Origin: Streptomyces sp. CA-210063 | Lineage (GTDB): Bacteria; Actinomycetota; Actinomycetes; Streptomycetales; Streptomycetaceae | Direction of reading: 5' to 3' | DNA: 64,000 nucleotides | Assembly (NCBI RefSeq): GCF_024612015.1 | Contig: NZ_CP102512.1 | Coordinates: 5,270,001-5,334,000 of the forward strand | Part shown: piece after piece, positions 17,395 to 24,436 of the stretch | Numbering within the stretch: the first letter of the stretch is position 1 | Layout: each line of letters begins with the position of its first letter | Program-made: the position numbers and the translations under genes | The notes under the pieces: model-generated | What the model was told of the DNA's origin: nothing | Databases searched by the model: none | What the model saw: the letters and a program-made list of their open reading frames with translations, nothing else

Positions 17395-18221
17395 GCGGAA
17401 CTCCCGTTCAGTGCCGGTGTGGTGGGAAAGTGGCGCCGCAGAACGGGCAGCCAGCGGTGGGCGGGCAGGTCGGGCCGCAGCGCGGCGAGCCCGGTGCCGT
17501 ACTTGGAGACCGGGCAGGGCCGGTGCTTGAGCGACCACAGCAGCCGGTCGGCGCCGGATCCCGCGCGCCCGGCCTTGGTCTCGACGATGGTCCGCTCGGG
17601 GGTGCGCAGTGCGGTGCCGTCGGGCAGTGCCCAGGTCAGGTCGGTGTCGACGGTGACCCGGCTGCCGCTGCCGGGCAGGAACAGCGTGGTCCGGCGGTAG
17701 CGGGTGGTGAGTGTGGGCACCAGCCGGAAGCCGCGCGCGTCGATGCCCGCCGCGCCGAGCACCTCTTCGGCGTACGCCCGCGCCTCGGGCCCCAGCCGCC
17801 CCAGCTCCCCGTCGTACGGGACGCGCTGTTTGACGGTGGTGCCGCGCGGGCCGCGCGTCTTGACCTCCAGGAAGTGCTGCCCGGACGCCAGGTACGTCCG
17901 TATCCGCAGCTTGAAGCGGCGGCGTCGGCGGCGGGCGGCGCCCAGATAGCCGTCCATGTCCGGGGTGTCGAAGTACACGGACCGGTACGCGAACTGCCGC
18001 TCGCCGTCGACCTCCAGGACCCGCACTCCCCCAGTCTCGGCTCCGCTCGACCGGGAGGTGCCCCCACCGTCGAGCCCGCCGACCACGAGCGGAAGGTCGG
18101 TGAGCGGCAGCATGTACTTGCGGTCCAGGCGGGTCAGCAGCTCGGCGCGGTCGACGAGTTCGTCGAGGCCGATGGGACGCAGCGCCCCGACCACGGGCGC
18201 GACGGAGTCGAGGACCGTCAT
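17391..18221 (-). CDS. VTC-domain protein (polyphosphate polymerase-like)
   Basis: 276 aa. VTC-domain features in order: RKYMLPLTDLPLVV, SVYFDTPDMDGYL, a basic cluster RRRRRRFKLRIRTYL, FLEVKTRGPRGTTVKQR, the ETKAGR strand, and SKYGTG near the end. These are the tunnel strands rich in Lys/Arg and Glu that bind nucleotide and polyphosphate in yeast Vtc4. A 13-residue insert (GGTSRSSGAETGG, about residues 47-59) is encoded by a dispersed repeat. The ATG overlaps the stop of DUF4956 and the stop overlaps the next ATG, so the three genes are coupled. Polymerase activity is inferred. Confidence 0.85.
   Translation of the reverse strand: MTVLDSVAPVVGALRPIGLDELVDRAELLTRLDRKYMLPLTDLPLVVGGLDGGGTSRSSGAETGGVRVLEVDGERQFAYRSVYFDTPDMDGYLGAARRRRRRFKLRIRTYLASGQHFLEVKTRGPRGTTVKQRVPYDGELGRLGPEARAYAEEVLGAAGIDARGFRLVPTLTTRYRRTTLFLPGSGSRVTVDTDLTWALPDGTALRTPERTIVETKAGRAGSGADRLLWSLKHRPCPVSKYGTGLAALRPDLPAHRWLPVLRRHFPTTPALNGSSA
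18024..18067 (-). repeat. 44-nt dispersed repeat, copy 2, inside the VTC coding sequence
   Basis: The minus strand matches 12151-12194 at 39 of 44 positions. It is in frame and adds about 13 residues to a surface loop of the VTC domain. Confidence 0.75.
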
Positions 18222-18892
18222 GCGCGGATGCCCTGCCCCTGCGCCTGCCGCTGCCCCTGCGCCTGCCCCTGCGCCTGCGCCTGCCGCTGCCCCTGCGTCT
18301 GCCCCTGCTCGACCCGGTCGCCCGCCTCCTGCGGCGCGCGCGGTCCCTCGTCGGTGACGACGTACCGGACCTCGACCAGGGTCATGTCGTTGACCAGGTC
18401 GACGCTCTGCACGGACAGGTTCACCACCCGCCCGCCCAGCAGCACTTCGAGGTGCGCGCGCAGGGCGTCCTCGTCGGTGTAGGCGGCGTCGAGGCGCAGG
18501 CTGCGCTGCCGGTGACGGCCGAACAGCTTCGGGTGGTCGCCGACGTACATCGTGGCGACGATCAGCGCCATGAGCAGGGCCGACAGGATGTTGACCTCCT
18601 CCGGCAGCCCGGCCAGCAGGCCGAGGGCGAGTGCGGAGAAGTAGTACGCGATCTCGTGCTGGGCGATCTCGTTGGAGCGCAGCCGGATGATCGACAGGAC
18701 TCCGAACAGCCCCATCCCGAGCCCGATGCCCACCGACGACGAGCTGAGCGTCATCGCCACCGCGAGGACACCGACGTTGACGCCGAGGAAGGCGGCGATG
18801 AGGTCCCGGCGGTGGTGGCGCGGGAAGTAGACCGCGAAGGTCAGTACGGAGATGGCGGCCAGATCGGCGACCACGAGAAGGGTCTGGTCCAT
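18218..18892 (-). CDS. DUF4956 membrane protein
   Basis: 224 aa from ATG (MDQTLLVVADLAAISVLTFAVYF). About four hydrophobic segments cover residues 1-115, with the DUF4956 signature MGLFGVLSIIRLRSNEIAQHEIAYYFSALALGL. A soluble ferredoxin-like C-terminal domain (about 120-190) follows, then a Gln/Gly/Ala repeat tail (QGQTQGQRQAQAQGQ). DUF4956 proteins are regularly encoded beside VTC-domain polymerases, often with CotH kinases and Cthe_2159 proteins, which suggests a membrane partner. Here it opens the operon, downstream of a PHO-box-like sequence. Confidence 0.85.
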   Translation of the reverse strand: MDQTLLVVADLAAISVLTFAVYFPRHHRRDLIAAFLGVNVGVLAVAMTLSSSSVGIGLGMGLFGVLSIIRLRSNEIAQHEIAYYFSALALGLLAGLPEEVNILSALLMALIVATMYVGDHPKLFGRHRQRSLRLDAAYTDEDALRAHLEVLLGGRVVNLSVQSVDLVNDMTLVEVRYVVTDEGPRAPQEAGDRVEQGQTQGQRQAQAQGQAQGQRQAQGQGIRA

Positions 18893-19297
18893 GACGATGG
18901 ACGATCGCGGGTCAAGCTTTGAGCTTCCTTTGTCTTCCCTTAACTGAACTTGAGAAGTTCGGAAGGTGAACGACAGGCGTCCCTCGACCAGGGGACAGCT
19001 GAGTGCGAAACGGCTGTGGTCGTAGTTGTAGAGCGCCCTGACGCAGGGTACGGCGTCGAGACCTGGTCGCGGCGGGCGGCCATGAGACCGCCATGAGGCC
19101 ATGGAGCCGGATGGCCTCACGGCTCCCCCGTCCCGCTGAACGTTCCAGACCGTCAGCGTCTGTGCTGGTCAGCGCCCGTTCCGGCGTTCCAGCGTCCCGT
19201 AGTGGCCGCCTTTTGTGGCGGGTGGGACAGATCGCGGAACAAGCTGGAGTCGTCCAAGCAACCCGCTGGACGACCCACTTCCGCACTGGAGATTTCA
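18893..19297. other. Intergenic region upstream of the VTC operon and of the DUF4232-like gene
   Basis: About 405 nt. It holds the PHO-like repeats (18939-18971). The frame of DUF4956 stays open upstream of its ATG but shows no membrane-protein character there. No additional gene was recognised. Confidence 0.6.
18939..18971 (-). promoter_or_regulatory. PHO-box-like direct repeats upstream of the DUF4956-VTC operon
   Basis: Minus strand, three consecutive 11-nt units: GTTCACCTTCC (identical to one phoX unit), GAACTTCTCAA (degenerate) and GTTCAGTTAAG (keeps GTTCA). The last unit ends 46 nt before the DUF4956 start. One canonical and one partial unit in 22-nt phase make PhoP binding plausible, not certain. 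Confidence 0.45.
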
Positions 19298-19819
19298 ATG
19301 CGTTCGCGTCTTCTCGCCCGCTCCGCCCGCCTCGCCCTGGCCACGGTCGCGGCGGTGACCCTCACCGCCACCGCGGCCACCACTGCCACCGCCGACAACG
19401 GCAAGGACGTCGGACAGGCCTGCGGCACCAACGACCTGACCTTCAAGGTCAGCGAGAAGACGCAGGCGGGTGGCTACCTCCTCGTCACCGCCAAGGCCCT
19501 GCCCGGCATCACCTGCTACCTGGAGGGCGTCTTCCCCTCCGGGTCCTTCGGATCCTCCGCCGACACCGAGCTCTCGCCCGCCGAGCACGGCGTCAGCGAC
19601 ACCATCAAGCTCTCCGGCTCCACCGCCGCCTACGCCGGCATCAACCCCAAGACCACGGACAACGACAACGGCAGGCAGTTCGAGGCGATCCACCTCTCCG
19701 TCGCGGGCGACGTGGACAACTTCGTCACCCTCCGCCTCCCCCGCACGGTCACGGTCGACCAGCCCATCGCCACCAACTGGCACGCCAACCCCGCCGACGC
19801 CGTCCCCTTCTCCAGCTGA
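19298..19819 (+). CDS. Secreted DUF4232-like protein
   Basis: 173 aa. Sec signal peptide MRSRLLARSARLALATVAAVTLTATAATTATA, then a ~135-residue beta-rich domain. ACGTNDLTFKVSEK and PGITCYLEGVFPSGSFG supply the two Cys typical of DUF4232 domains, a common extracytoplasmic actinobacterial module of unknown function. tggag upstream supports the ATG chosen over an earlier in-frame TTG. A strong hairpin follows the stop. Confidence 0.75.
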   Translation: MRSRLLARSARLALATVAAVTLTATAATTATADNGKDVGQACGTNDLTFKVSEKTQAGGYLLVTAKALPGITCYLEGVFPSGSFGSSADTELSPAEHGVSDTIKLSGSTAAYAGINPKTTDNDNGRQFEAIHLSVAGDVDNFVTLRLPRTVTVDQPIATNWHANPADAVPFSS

Positions 19820-19832
19820 CGCCAACGTCGAA

Positions 19833-19872
19833 CGAACCGCCCGTGAACTCCCTTGGAGTCACGGGCGGTTCG
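19833..19872 (+). terminator. Perfect hairpin terminator
   Basis: Arms cgaaccgcccgtga and tcacgggcggttcg, 14 bp perfect, 13 nt after the stop of the DUF4232-like gene. Confidence 0.8.
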
Positions 19873-20016
19873 CGCATCCCCTCAAACCCTCGCCACTCCG
19901 GTTTCCCCCGATGGGATGGCAGGTCGCTCCATCCTCAACGACGTTTCCCACACCTCGTCTACAAGTGGCGACGTCAGTAGGGAAGTTGAGGATCGAGGAT
20001 CGAGGAGGTACGCATC

Positions 20017-20613
20017 GTGCGGCAGCACGGACTGCGGACGATCGCCGCGGTGGCGATGGTGGCGGCGACGACACTGACGCCGACGACACTGGCGCCGACG
20101 CCCGCTACGGCACAGGCCGTCGTTCCGCCACCGGCCATCGTGGAGGCAGTCGAAGCGGCGGCGGGGGCTACGGGGGCGGGCACCGCGGTGGCGCGAAAGC
20201 CGGAGATCAACGGCTTCATGACGATCGTCAACAAGGCGCGAGCGGACGTAGGCGTCCCACCCCTGGTCTGGGACCGCACGCTCGCCTCCCACGCCCGCTA
20301 CTGGGCCCGTCTGCGCGTCGACGACTGCCGCCTCATCCACTCGAACAGCCGGTACGGCGAGAACCTGGCCAAGGGATCCAGCCCCGACTTCTCGATGTCG
20401 GACGCGGCCCGCCTGTGGGTGGAGGAGAAGCCCGACTACGACCGCGCCTCAAACACCTGTGTAAGCGGCAAGCCGTGCCTCCACTACACCCAGGTGGTGT
20501 GGCGCAGCACGACACGGATCGGCGCGGCGAAGGTCAGGTGCGGCAACGGCTGGACGTACGTGGTGGCGAACTTCGACCCACCGGGCAACTGGGTGGGCCG
20601 ACGGCCGTACTGA
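20017..20613 (+). CDS. Secreted CAP-domain protein, plant PR-1/GAPR type
   Basis: 198 aa from GTG with gaggaggt upstream. The signal peptide runs to about residue 33. The CAP domain shows MTIVNKARADVGVPPLVWDRTLASHARYWA, LIHSNSRYGENLA and the canonical CAP1 motif HYTQVVWRST, ending YVVANFDPPGNWVG. It carries three to four Cys. This is the eukaryote-like PR-1 subtype, unlike the YkwD-type CAP protein 5 kb upstream. Function unknown; the family includes lipid-binding and wall-associated proteins. Confidence 0.9.
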   Translation: MRQHGLRTIAAVAMVAATTLTPTTLAPTPATAQAVVPPPAIVEAVEAAAGATGAGTAVARKPEINGFMTIVNKARADVGVPPLVWDRTLASHARYWARLRVDDCRLIHSNSRYGENLAKGSSPDFSMSDAARLWVEEKPDYDRASNTCVSGKPCLHYTQVVWRSTTRIGAAKVRCGNGWTYVVANFDPPGNWVGRRPY

Positions 20614-20637
20614 CCGGTCGACGGGGGCCGGGGCCGT

Positions 20638-20643
20638 GATAAT
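20638..20643 (+). promoter_or_regulatory. -10 element of a leaderless promoter for the mini-ORF/AbiEii operon
   Basis: GATAAT, then six C, then the ATG of the 31-codon ORF. No RBS is present. A -35 is not clear. Confidence 0.45.
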
Positions 20644-20649
20644 CCCCCC

Positions 20650-20745
20650 ATGGCCCCACCCTCACCCGCCACGACCACCCCACAGACCACCCCAGAGACC
20701 GCCCCACAGGTCACCCCAGAGACCATCCCCCAGGTCACCACGTGA
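20650..20745 (+). CDS. 31-aa leader ORF, Pro/Thr rich
   Basis: MAPPSPATTTPQTTPETAPQ... with repeated TTPE/QVTPE units. The ATG sits 6 nt after GATAAT, consistent with a leaderless mRNA, and the TGA overlaps the GTG of the nucleotidyltransferase gene (GTGA). It may exist to bring ribosomes to that GTG, which lacks an RBS. No family assigned. Confidence 0.4.
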   Translation: MAPPSPATTTPQTTPETAPQVTPETIPQVTT

Positions 20746-21470
20746 ACGGCCTCGGCCCCGACCTCGACCTCGGCCTCCCCGAGCCGGACCCGGTCCACCA
20801 CCTCCTCACCGACATCCTGACGATCGGCACCCCCTACGCCTTGGCCCTGACCGGCGACCACGCGGTACGGGCGCACGGCCTGACCGAGGCGAGACCGCCC
20901 GGCCGACACCTGGAAGTGGCGACGGAGCACCCGGCCCCCATGGACCAGATCGCCGCCACGGTCCGGACAGGCCTGACGGAACGAGGCTGGCTGCTGGAGG
21001 AGGTGGAGACCGATCCCCTCTCCGCCCGCCTCCGCATCACCGACCCGACCACGGCCGAGGAACGCACCCTCGACATCCTCAAGGAAACCCTGTGGCACCC
21101 CCCGGTCGAGACGTCCCTGGGACCGGCCCTCTCCCTCGAAGACGTGGTCGGCACCAAGGTCCGCGCCCTGGCCGACCGGGGCGCCCCGCGGGACCTCATC
21201 GCGGTCCACGCCGCCGCCGACCGCTGGACCCTCCCCGAACTGGAGGAACTGGCCCGCCGCCACACCTCCGCCGGCTTCGACCTCGCCGACCTCCAGTCCC
21301 GTCTGGAGGGCATCGAGTGGCTCGCCGACCGGGAATTCACTCGCCACGGCCTCGACGACCGGGCCACCATGTCACTCCGCCAATGGGCCCAGACCTGGGC
21401 CGACGACATCGCCGAACGCCTCCTGGAAGAGGAGGCGCTGAATCCCCCGACGGAGGACGACCCTTGGTGA
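20742..21470 (+). CDS. AbiEii/AbiGii-like nucleotidyltransferase with degenerate active site
   Basis: 242 aa from GTG. The layout is AbiEii-like: a strand-loop-helix equivalent to the GG-x-A-x-x-x-HG motif (LTGDHAVRAHGL), the following strand (GRHLEVATEHPAPM), TLDILKE, then LSLEDVVGTKVRALADRGAPRDLIAVHAAADRW. In family members I recall the motifs are LTGGYA..HGL and R-S-x-D-L-D-VATE. Here GG is GD and D-x-D is H-L-E, so the metal-binding aspartates appear lost. AbiEii proteins are toxins of abortive-infection systems; no AbiEi antitoxin gene is adjacent. Possibly an inactive or regulatory paralogue. Confidence 0.75.
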   Translation: MNGLGPDLDLGLPEPDPVHHLLTDILTIGTPYALALTGDHAVRAHGLTEARPPGRHLEVATEHPAPMDQIAATVRTGLTERGWLLEEVETDPLSARLRITDPTTAEERTLDILKETLWHPPVETSLGPALSLEDVVGTKVRALADRGAPRDLIAVHAAADRWTLPELEELARRHTSAGFDLADLQSRLEGIEWLADREFTRHGLDDRATMSLRQWAQTWADDIAERLLEEEALNPPTEDDPW

Positions 21471-21477
21471 GTACCTG

Positions 21478-21666
21478 GTGAGCAAGCGGCGCTATGTGGC
21501 CCGAGGCGTCCCCGGCGGCTACCGCATCTACGACAACCGTCGCCGGGGTTGGTGGGGCGACCTGTACGAACTCTGCCCCGACGACCTCCTGACGGAGCTG
21601 AACGGCGGAAAGGATCCGGCGAAGCTGTCGGCCCTGCTGAAGCGGTACCGAGCCCTGAAGCGCTGA
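21478..21666 (+). CDS. Small basic protein downstream of the AbiEii-like gene
   Basis: 62 aa from GTG, 7 nt after the upstream stop. MSKRRYVARGVPGGYRIYDNRRRGWWGDLYELCPDDLLTELN... is aromatic and Arg-rich at the N-terminus and Lys/Arg-rich at the end. Similar short ORFs follow other genes in Streptomyces, but I cannot name a family. Its position makes it a candidate partner of the nucleotidyltransferase. Confidence 0.6.
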   Translation: MSKRRYVARGVPGGYRIYDNRRRGWWGDLYELCPDDLLTELNGGKDPAKLSALLKRYRALKR

Positions 21667-21778
21667 CCGCCGGAACCGATACGTGCTCATCCGGCGTTTC
21701 CGACCTACGGGAAGTGGCGTATCCCTACGCTCCCCTACGCTGTGTTGGCGACGGGCCGTGCGGGGGAAGGGGCTGGGG

Positions 21779-22207
21779 ATGAGCGCGGAGATTGTTCAGT
21801 TGGTGGGCCAGGCGGGCCCGTACCTGACGGCGGCCGTGGTCGCGTACGGCACCGGCGTGCTGACGCGGGCGGAGAGCGCGGCGGTGGAGGCCACGGCGAA
21901 CATCGGCCGCCGGATGCTCCAGGCGGTATGGCACCGCCGGGACGACCAGGGACGGGCGGAACTGGAGTCGGCGGTCGCCGACGCCGCGTCGGAACCGGAG
22001 GACGAGGACGCGGCGGCGGCCCTGCGCCAGCAGATCAAGCGGGCGGTGCGCGAGGACGCGGAGCTGCGGCGCGAGCTGGCGGAACTGTTGCCGTCCGGCG
22101 GCGGGGCAAGCGTGACGGTCACGGCATCGGGCACGCGTTCCATCGCGGCAGGCGGCAACATCGGCGTAGCGATCACCGGCGACGGCCACGACACGCCACG
22201 ACCGTGA
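21779..22207 (+). CDS. Hypothetical protein with Gly-rich C-terminal motif
   Basis: 142 aa from ATG with aaggggctgggg upstream. A hydrophobic N-terminus (IVQLVGQAGPYLTAAVVAYGTGVL) is followed by a charged helical middle (EDEDAAAALRQQIKRAVREDAELRRELAELL) and a beta tail SVTVTASGTRSIAAGGNIGVAITGD. Tails of the GGNIG..ITGD kind recur in Streptomyces proteins linked to NTPase/conflict genes, as I recall. Function unknown. Confidence 0.6.
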   Translation: MSAEIVQLVGQAGPYLTAAVVAYGTGVLTRAESAAVEATANIGRRMLQAVWHRRDDQGRAELESAVADAASEPEDEDAAAALRQQIKRAVREDAELRRELAELLPSGGGASVTVTASGTRSIAAGGNIGVAITGDGHDTPRP

Positions 22208-22334
22208 TCGGCGAGCAGCCCCGGTACCGGGCGGGGTTGAGGCGTCCGGCGACAGATCAATAGCCACCGCTGGCCCCATCGGCGTGGTGATGAGCTCGCC
22301 GGCAACTCAGCCCTTGACCCCGGCCGAGCGCGTC

Positions 22335-22721
22335 TCACCCTCCCAAACCCAACTCACCCACACGACAAGCCACCGCCCCGCTCCGAGGACACACCCACAC
22401 CGCCGCGCCCTTCTCGACAGTCGCCCTCAACGGATGGGTATCCGGATGCTCCGGGCACTGCGGCCACACCGCAGACACCCCCGCCGCCCACAACGCCTCC
22501 ACCGCCCACCCCTGCACCTGACCCGCCACCTCGGCGAGCAGCACCGCCGGCCGCCCGTCCGGCTCGGCGTAAACGCCGTGCCCGGAGCCGTCGGGGGCGA
22601 AGAGCATGACGCCGGGGTAGTCGTCCTCCTCGCGGACGTCGGGTTGGACGGGGCCCTGGACACGGAGGTCGCGCAGGACGGCGGCCAGGGCTTCGGTGAA
22701 CTCCGGGGGCTGGTGAGTCAT
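22335..22721 (-). CDS. Hypothetical protein of a DUF397/DUF5753 locus
   Basis: 128 aa. Its ATG overlaps the stop of the DUF397 gene (ATGA). Features: PEFTEALAAVLRDLRVQG, DYPGVMLFAPDGSGHGVYAEPDG, VQGWAVEALWAAG, WPQCPEHPDTHPL and AVWVCPRSG. The CPEH..H.L and VCP elements suggest a small metal-binding C-terminal fold. It is the third gene of the locus. Function unknown. Confidence 0.7.
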   Translation of the reverse strand: MTHQPPEFTEALAAVLRDLRVQGPVQPDVREEDDYPGVMLFAPDGSGHGVYAEPDGRPAVLLAEVAGQVQGWAVEALWAAGVSAVWPQCPEHPDTHPLRATVEKGAAVWVCPRSGAVACRVGELGLGG

Positions 22722-22891
22722 GAACGACGGGTGCTCCGGATGAGGGCGGCCAAGGCGTCGGGGGAGACGGGAAGTATTCGAGTCGGGTCGTCGCTCTCGC
22801 GGAGGAGCACTCCGGTCCCGCTGCCGGCGAGTTCAACACAGTTGCTTCCATCGGTCCCGCTGGAGAAGGTCGGCTTCTGCCACTGGGCCAC
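22718..22891 (-). CDS. DUF397 protein
   Basis: 57 aa from GTG, 2 nt after the DUF5753 gene stop. Typical DUF397: WQKPTFSSGTDGSNCVELAG...VLLRESDDPTRILPVSPDALAALI. DUF397 proteins are small acidic partners encoded next to WhiJ-like XRE/DUF5753 regulators. Both neighbours overlap or abut it, indicating one transcript. Confidence 0.9.
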   Translation of the reverse strand: MAQWQKPTFSSGTDGSNCVELAGSGTGVLLRESDDPTRILPVSPDALAALIRSTRRS

Positions 22892-22893
22892 GA

Positions 22894-23322
22894 TTACAGC
22901 TCCTTCGCCAAGCGGTGGATGTAGTCCCGCGACCGAACCGGGTCGAGGGACACCCCCTCCACTTTACGAAAGAGCGTTCGCATCGACCGCAGCTGCGCCG
23001 CCGCGTCCATGAAGGCCACGCCTTGCGGAGTGTCCCGCTGGGCCGTGTCCAACGCGGAGACCCGGCCACCCGCGTACAGCAACTCCGCGCTGGCCCCCGC
23101 GAAGCCGTCGACGTCGAACGGGATGACCCGCACGGTCACCGTGGGCATCTCCGACTGAGACAGGAGCGAGTCGAGTTGGGCTCGCGCCACGCGACGGTCG
23201 GCGACACGCGTACGCAGCACGGGCTCGTGCAGCACGACCTCGTACACCAGGGCAAGTTCGTGTGGTGCGAGCTGGCCAGGGCGGCGTGAACGTTTTTCCG
23301 GTTCCCGAAGGAGTGAACGCAC
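22894..23322 (-). CDS. DUF5753 regulator fragment lacking the HTH domain
   Basis: 142 aa. Only the C-terminal half of a WhiJ-like regulator is present: LALVYEVVLHEPVLRTRVADRRVARAQLDSLL, PTVTVRVIPFDVDGFAG and DTPQGVAFMDAAAQLRSM. Full-length proteins are ~270-290 aa with an N-terminal XRE helix-turn-helix, absent here. The GTG used has no good RBS. The truncation point is about 50 nt from the start of the divergent Rpn nuclease gene, so arrival of that gene may have removed the 5' half. It may be a non-DNA-binding relic that still binds DUF397. Confidence 0.75.
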   Translation of the reverse strand: MRSLLREPEKRSRRPGQLAPHELALVYEVVLHEPVLRTRVADRRVARAQLDSLLSQSEMPTVTVRVIPFDVDGFAGASAELLYAGGRVSALDTAQRDTPQGVAFMDAAAQLRSMRTLFRKVEGVSLDPVRSRDYIHRLAKEL

Positions 23323-23357
23323 CCCGATCGGCCGGATGCCCGGGGGCTCGATCCACC

Positions 23358-23363
23358 TAGGTT
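23358..23363 (+). promoter_or_regulatory. -10 element of leaderless promoter (Rpn nuclease)
   Basis: TAGGTT, 6 nt before the ATG, preceded by CC; the same arrangement as at 24425. Confidence 0.55.
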
Positions 23364-23369
23364 GCCCAC

Positions 23370-24260
23370 ATGGTCACATCCACCCACGAGGCCGCACACC
23401 GGATCTTCCAGGATCATCCGGAGGTTCTCACCCCTGTCTTCGAGGCGCTGGGACTACCGCCGCCACCGAAGGCGTTCATTCAGGCGCTCACCCCGGACAC
23501 CACGGAGATCCGGCCGTTGGAGCGCCGTGTGGACTCGGTGCTGAAGGTCGAGCCGTCCGAGGGCGACGGCTTCCTGATCGCGATCGAGGCCCAGACCAAA
23601 CAAGCCCCGGGCAAGGGGATCAGCTGGGCCTACTACGTCGCCTACCTGCACGCGAAGTTCAACCTGCCGGTGCTGCTCATCACCGTGTGCAAGAACCGCC
23701 CCACCGCGGCCTGGGCGGTCGGACCCTTCATGAGCCGGGTCGGCACCTGGACGACCCAGATCACGCAACCGTTCGTCCTGGGACCGGACAACGTTCCGGA
23801 GATCACCGACGAGTCCTCGGTGGCGCGGCAGCCGGCGATCGCGACGTTCTCGGCGATCGTGCATAGCGAGGGCAAGAGAATCACCGCCATACTGAACATG
23901 CTGGCCCGCGGTATGCGGTCCTTCGACAGGGACACGGCGAAATACTGGTGTGAGATGTTGGAAGTAGGCCTGAGGGACACTCCGGCCCGCGAGACATGGA
24001 GAGGGTTGCAAAAGATGGTCGGCACTTATTTCCCGGGACGGGGAACCCTCTTCGAGGAGACGTATCTTGCGGGCCAGGCCCAGGGCGAGGCCAAGGGGGT
24101 TCTGCGCGTACTGGAAGTACGTGGCATTCCTGTCTCGATGAGCGCCCGCGAGCGCATCACCACCTGCACCGACCTCGACCGCCTCAACAACTGGCTCGAC
24201 CGATCCGGCACAGTCACGCACGCGGAGGAACTGTTCTCCGAGGAGTCAGAAGCCCAGTAA
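23370..24260 (+). CDS. Rpn/YhgA-like PD-(D/E)XK nuclease family protein
   Basis: 296 aa. The N-terminal ~200 residues follow the recombination-promoting nuclease layout: VDSVLKVEPSEGDGFLIAIEAQTK (the D...E-x-Q-x-K catalytic signature), then GISWAYYVAYLHAKFNLPVLLITVC. A helical middle with RDTAKYWCEMLEVGL follows. The C-terminal ~60 residues (GEAKGVLRVLEVRGIPV..RERITTCTDLDRLNNWLDRS) are shared with the next gene. Rpn proteins nick DNA and promote RecA-independent recombination. The start is probably leaderless. Confidence 0.82.
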   Translation: MVTSTHEAAHRIFQDHPEVLTPVFEALGLPPPPKAFIQALTPDTTEIRPLERRVDSVLKVEPSEGDGFLIAIEAQTKQAPGKGISWAYYVAYLHAKFNLPVLLITVCKNRPTAAWAVGPFMSRVGTWTTQITQPFVLGPDNVPEITDESSVARQPAIATFSAIVHSEGKRITAILNMLARGMRSFDRDTAKYWCEMLEVGLRDTPARETWRGLQKMVGTYFPGRGTLFEETYLAGQAQGEAKGVLRVLEVRGIPVSMSARERITTCTDLDRLNNWLDRSGTVTHAEELFSEESEAQ

Positions 24261-24289
24261 GGGGGCCCGGACCACATCTGGCCGACGCC

Positions 24290-24324
24290 GAGGGCGCCAG
24301 GGACCACAGGCCCCAGGCGCCCTC
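24290..24324 (+). terminator. Hairpin after the Rpn gene
   Basis: Perfect 9-bp arms gagggcgcc and ggcgccctc, 30 nt after the stop. Confidence 0.6.
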
Positions 24325-24424
24325 AACTGCGTGGCCCCCACTCACCAGCACTCGCCGAACACCCGCACGCCCCACGAAAGAGTGATCACATTCCGTTCGC
24401 AGGACTCCGTGCCCCACGCGCTCC

Positions 24425-24430
24425 TAGCGT
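24425..24430 (+). promoter_or_regulatory. -10 element of leaderless promoter (Rpn-tail gene)
   Basis: TAGCGT, 6 nt before the ATG. Confidence 0.5.
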
Positions 24431-24436
24431 GCGCGT

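Noticed and set aside
18961..18971. A full canonical PHO box of two adjoining perfect units at the VTC operon
   Set aside because: Only one perfect unit is present and the adjoining unit is degenerate, so I report it as PHO-box-like rather than established.
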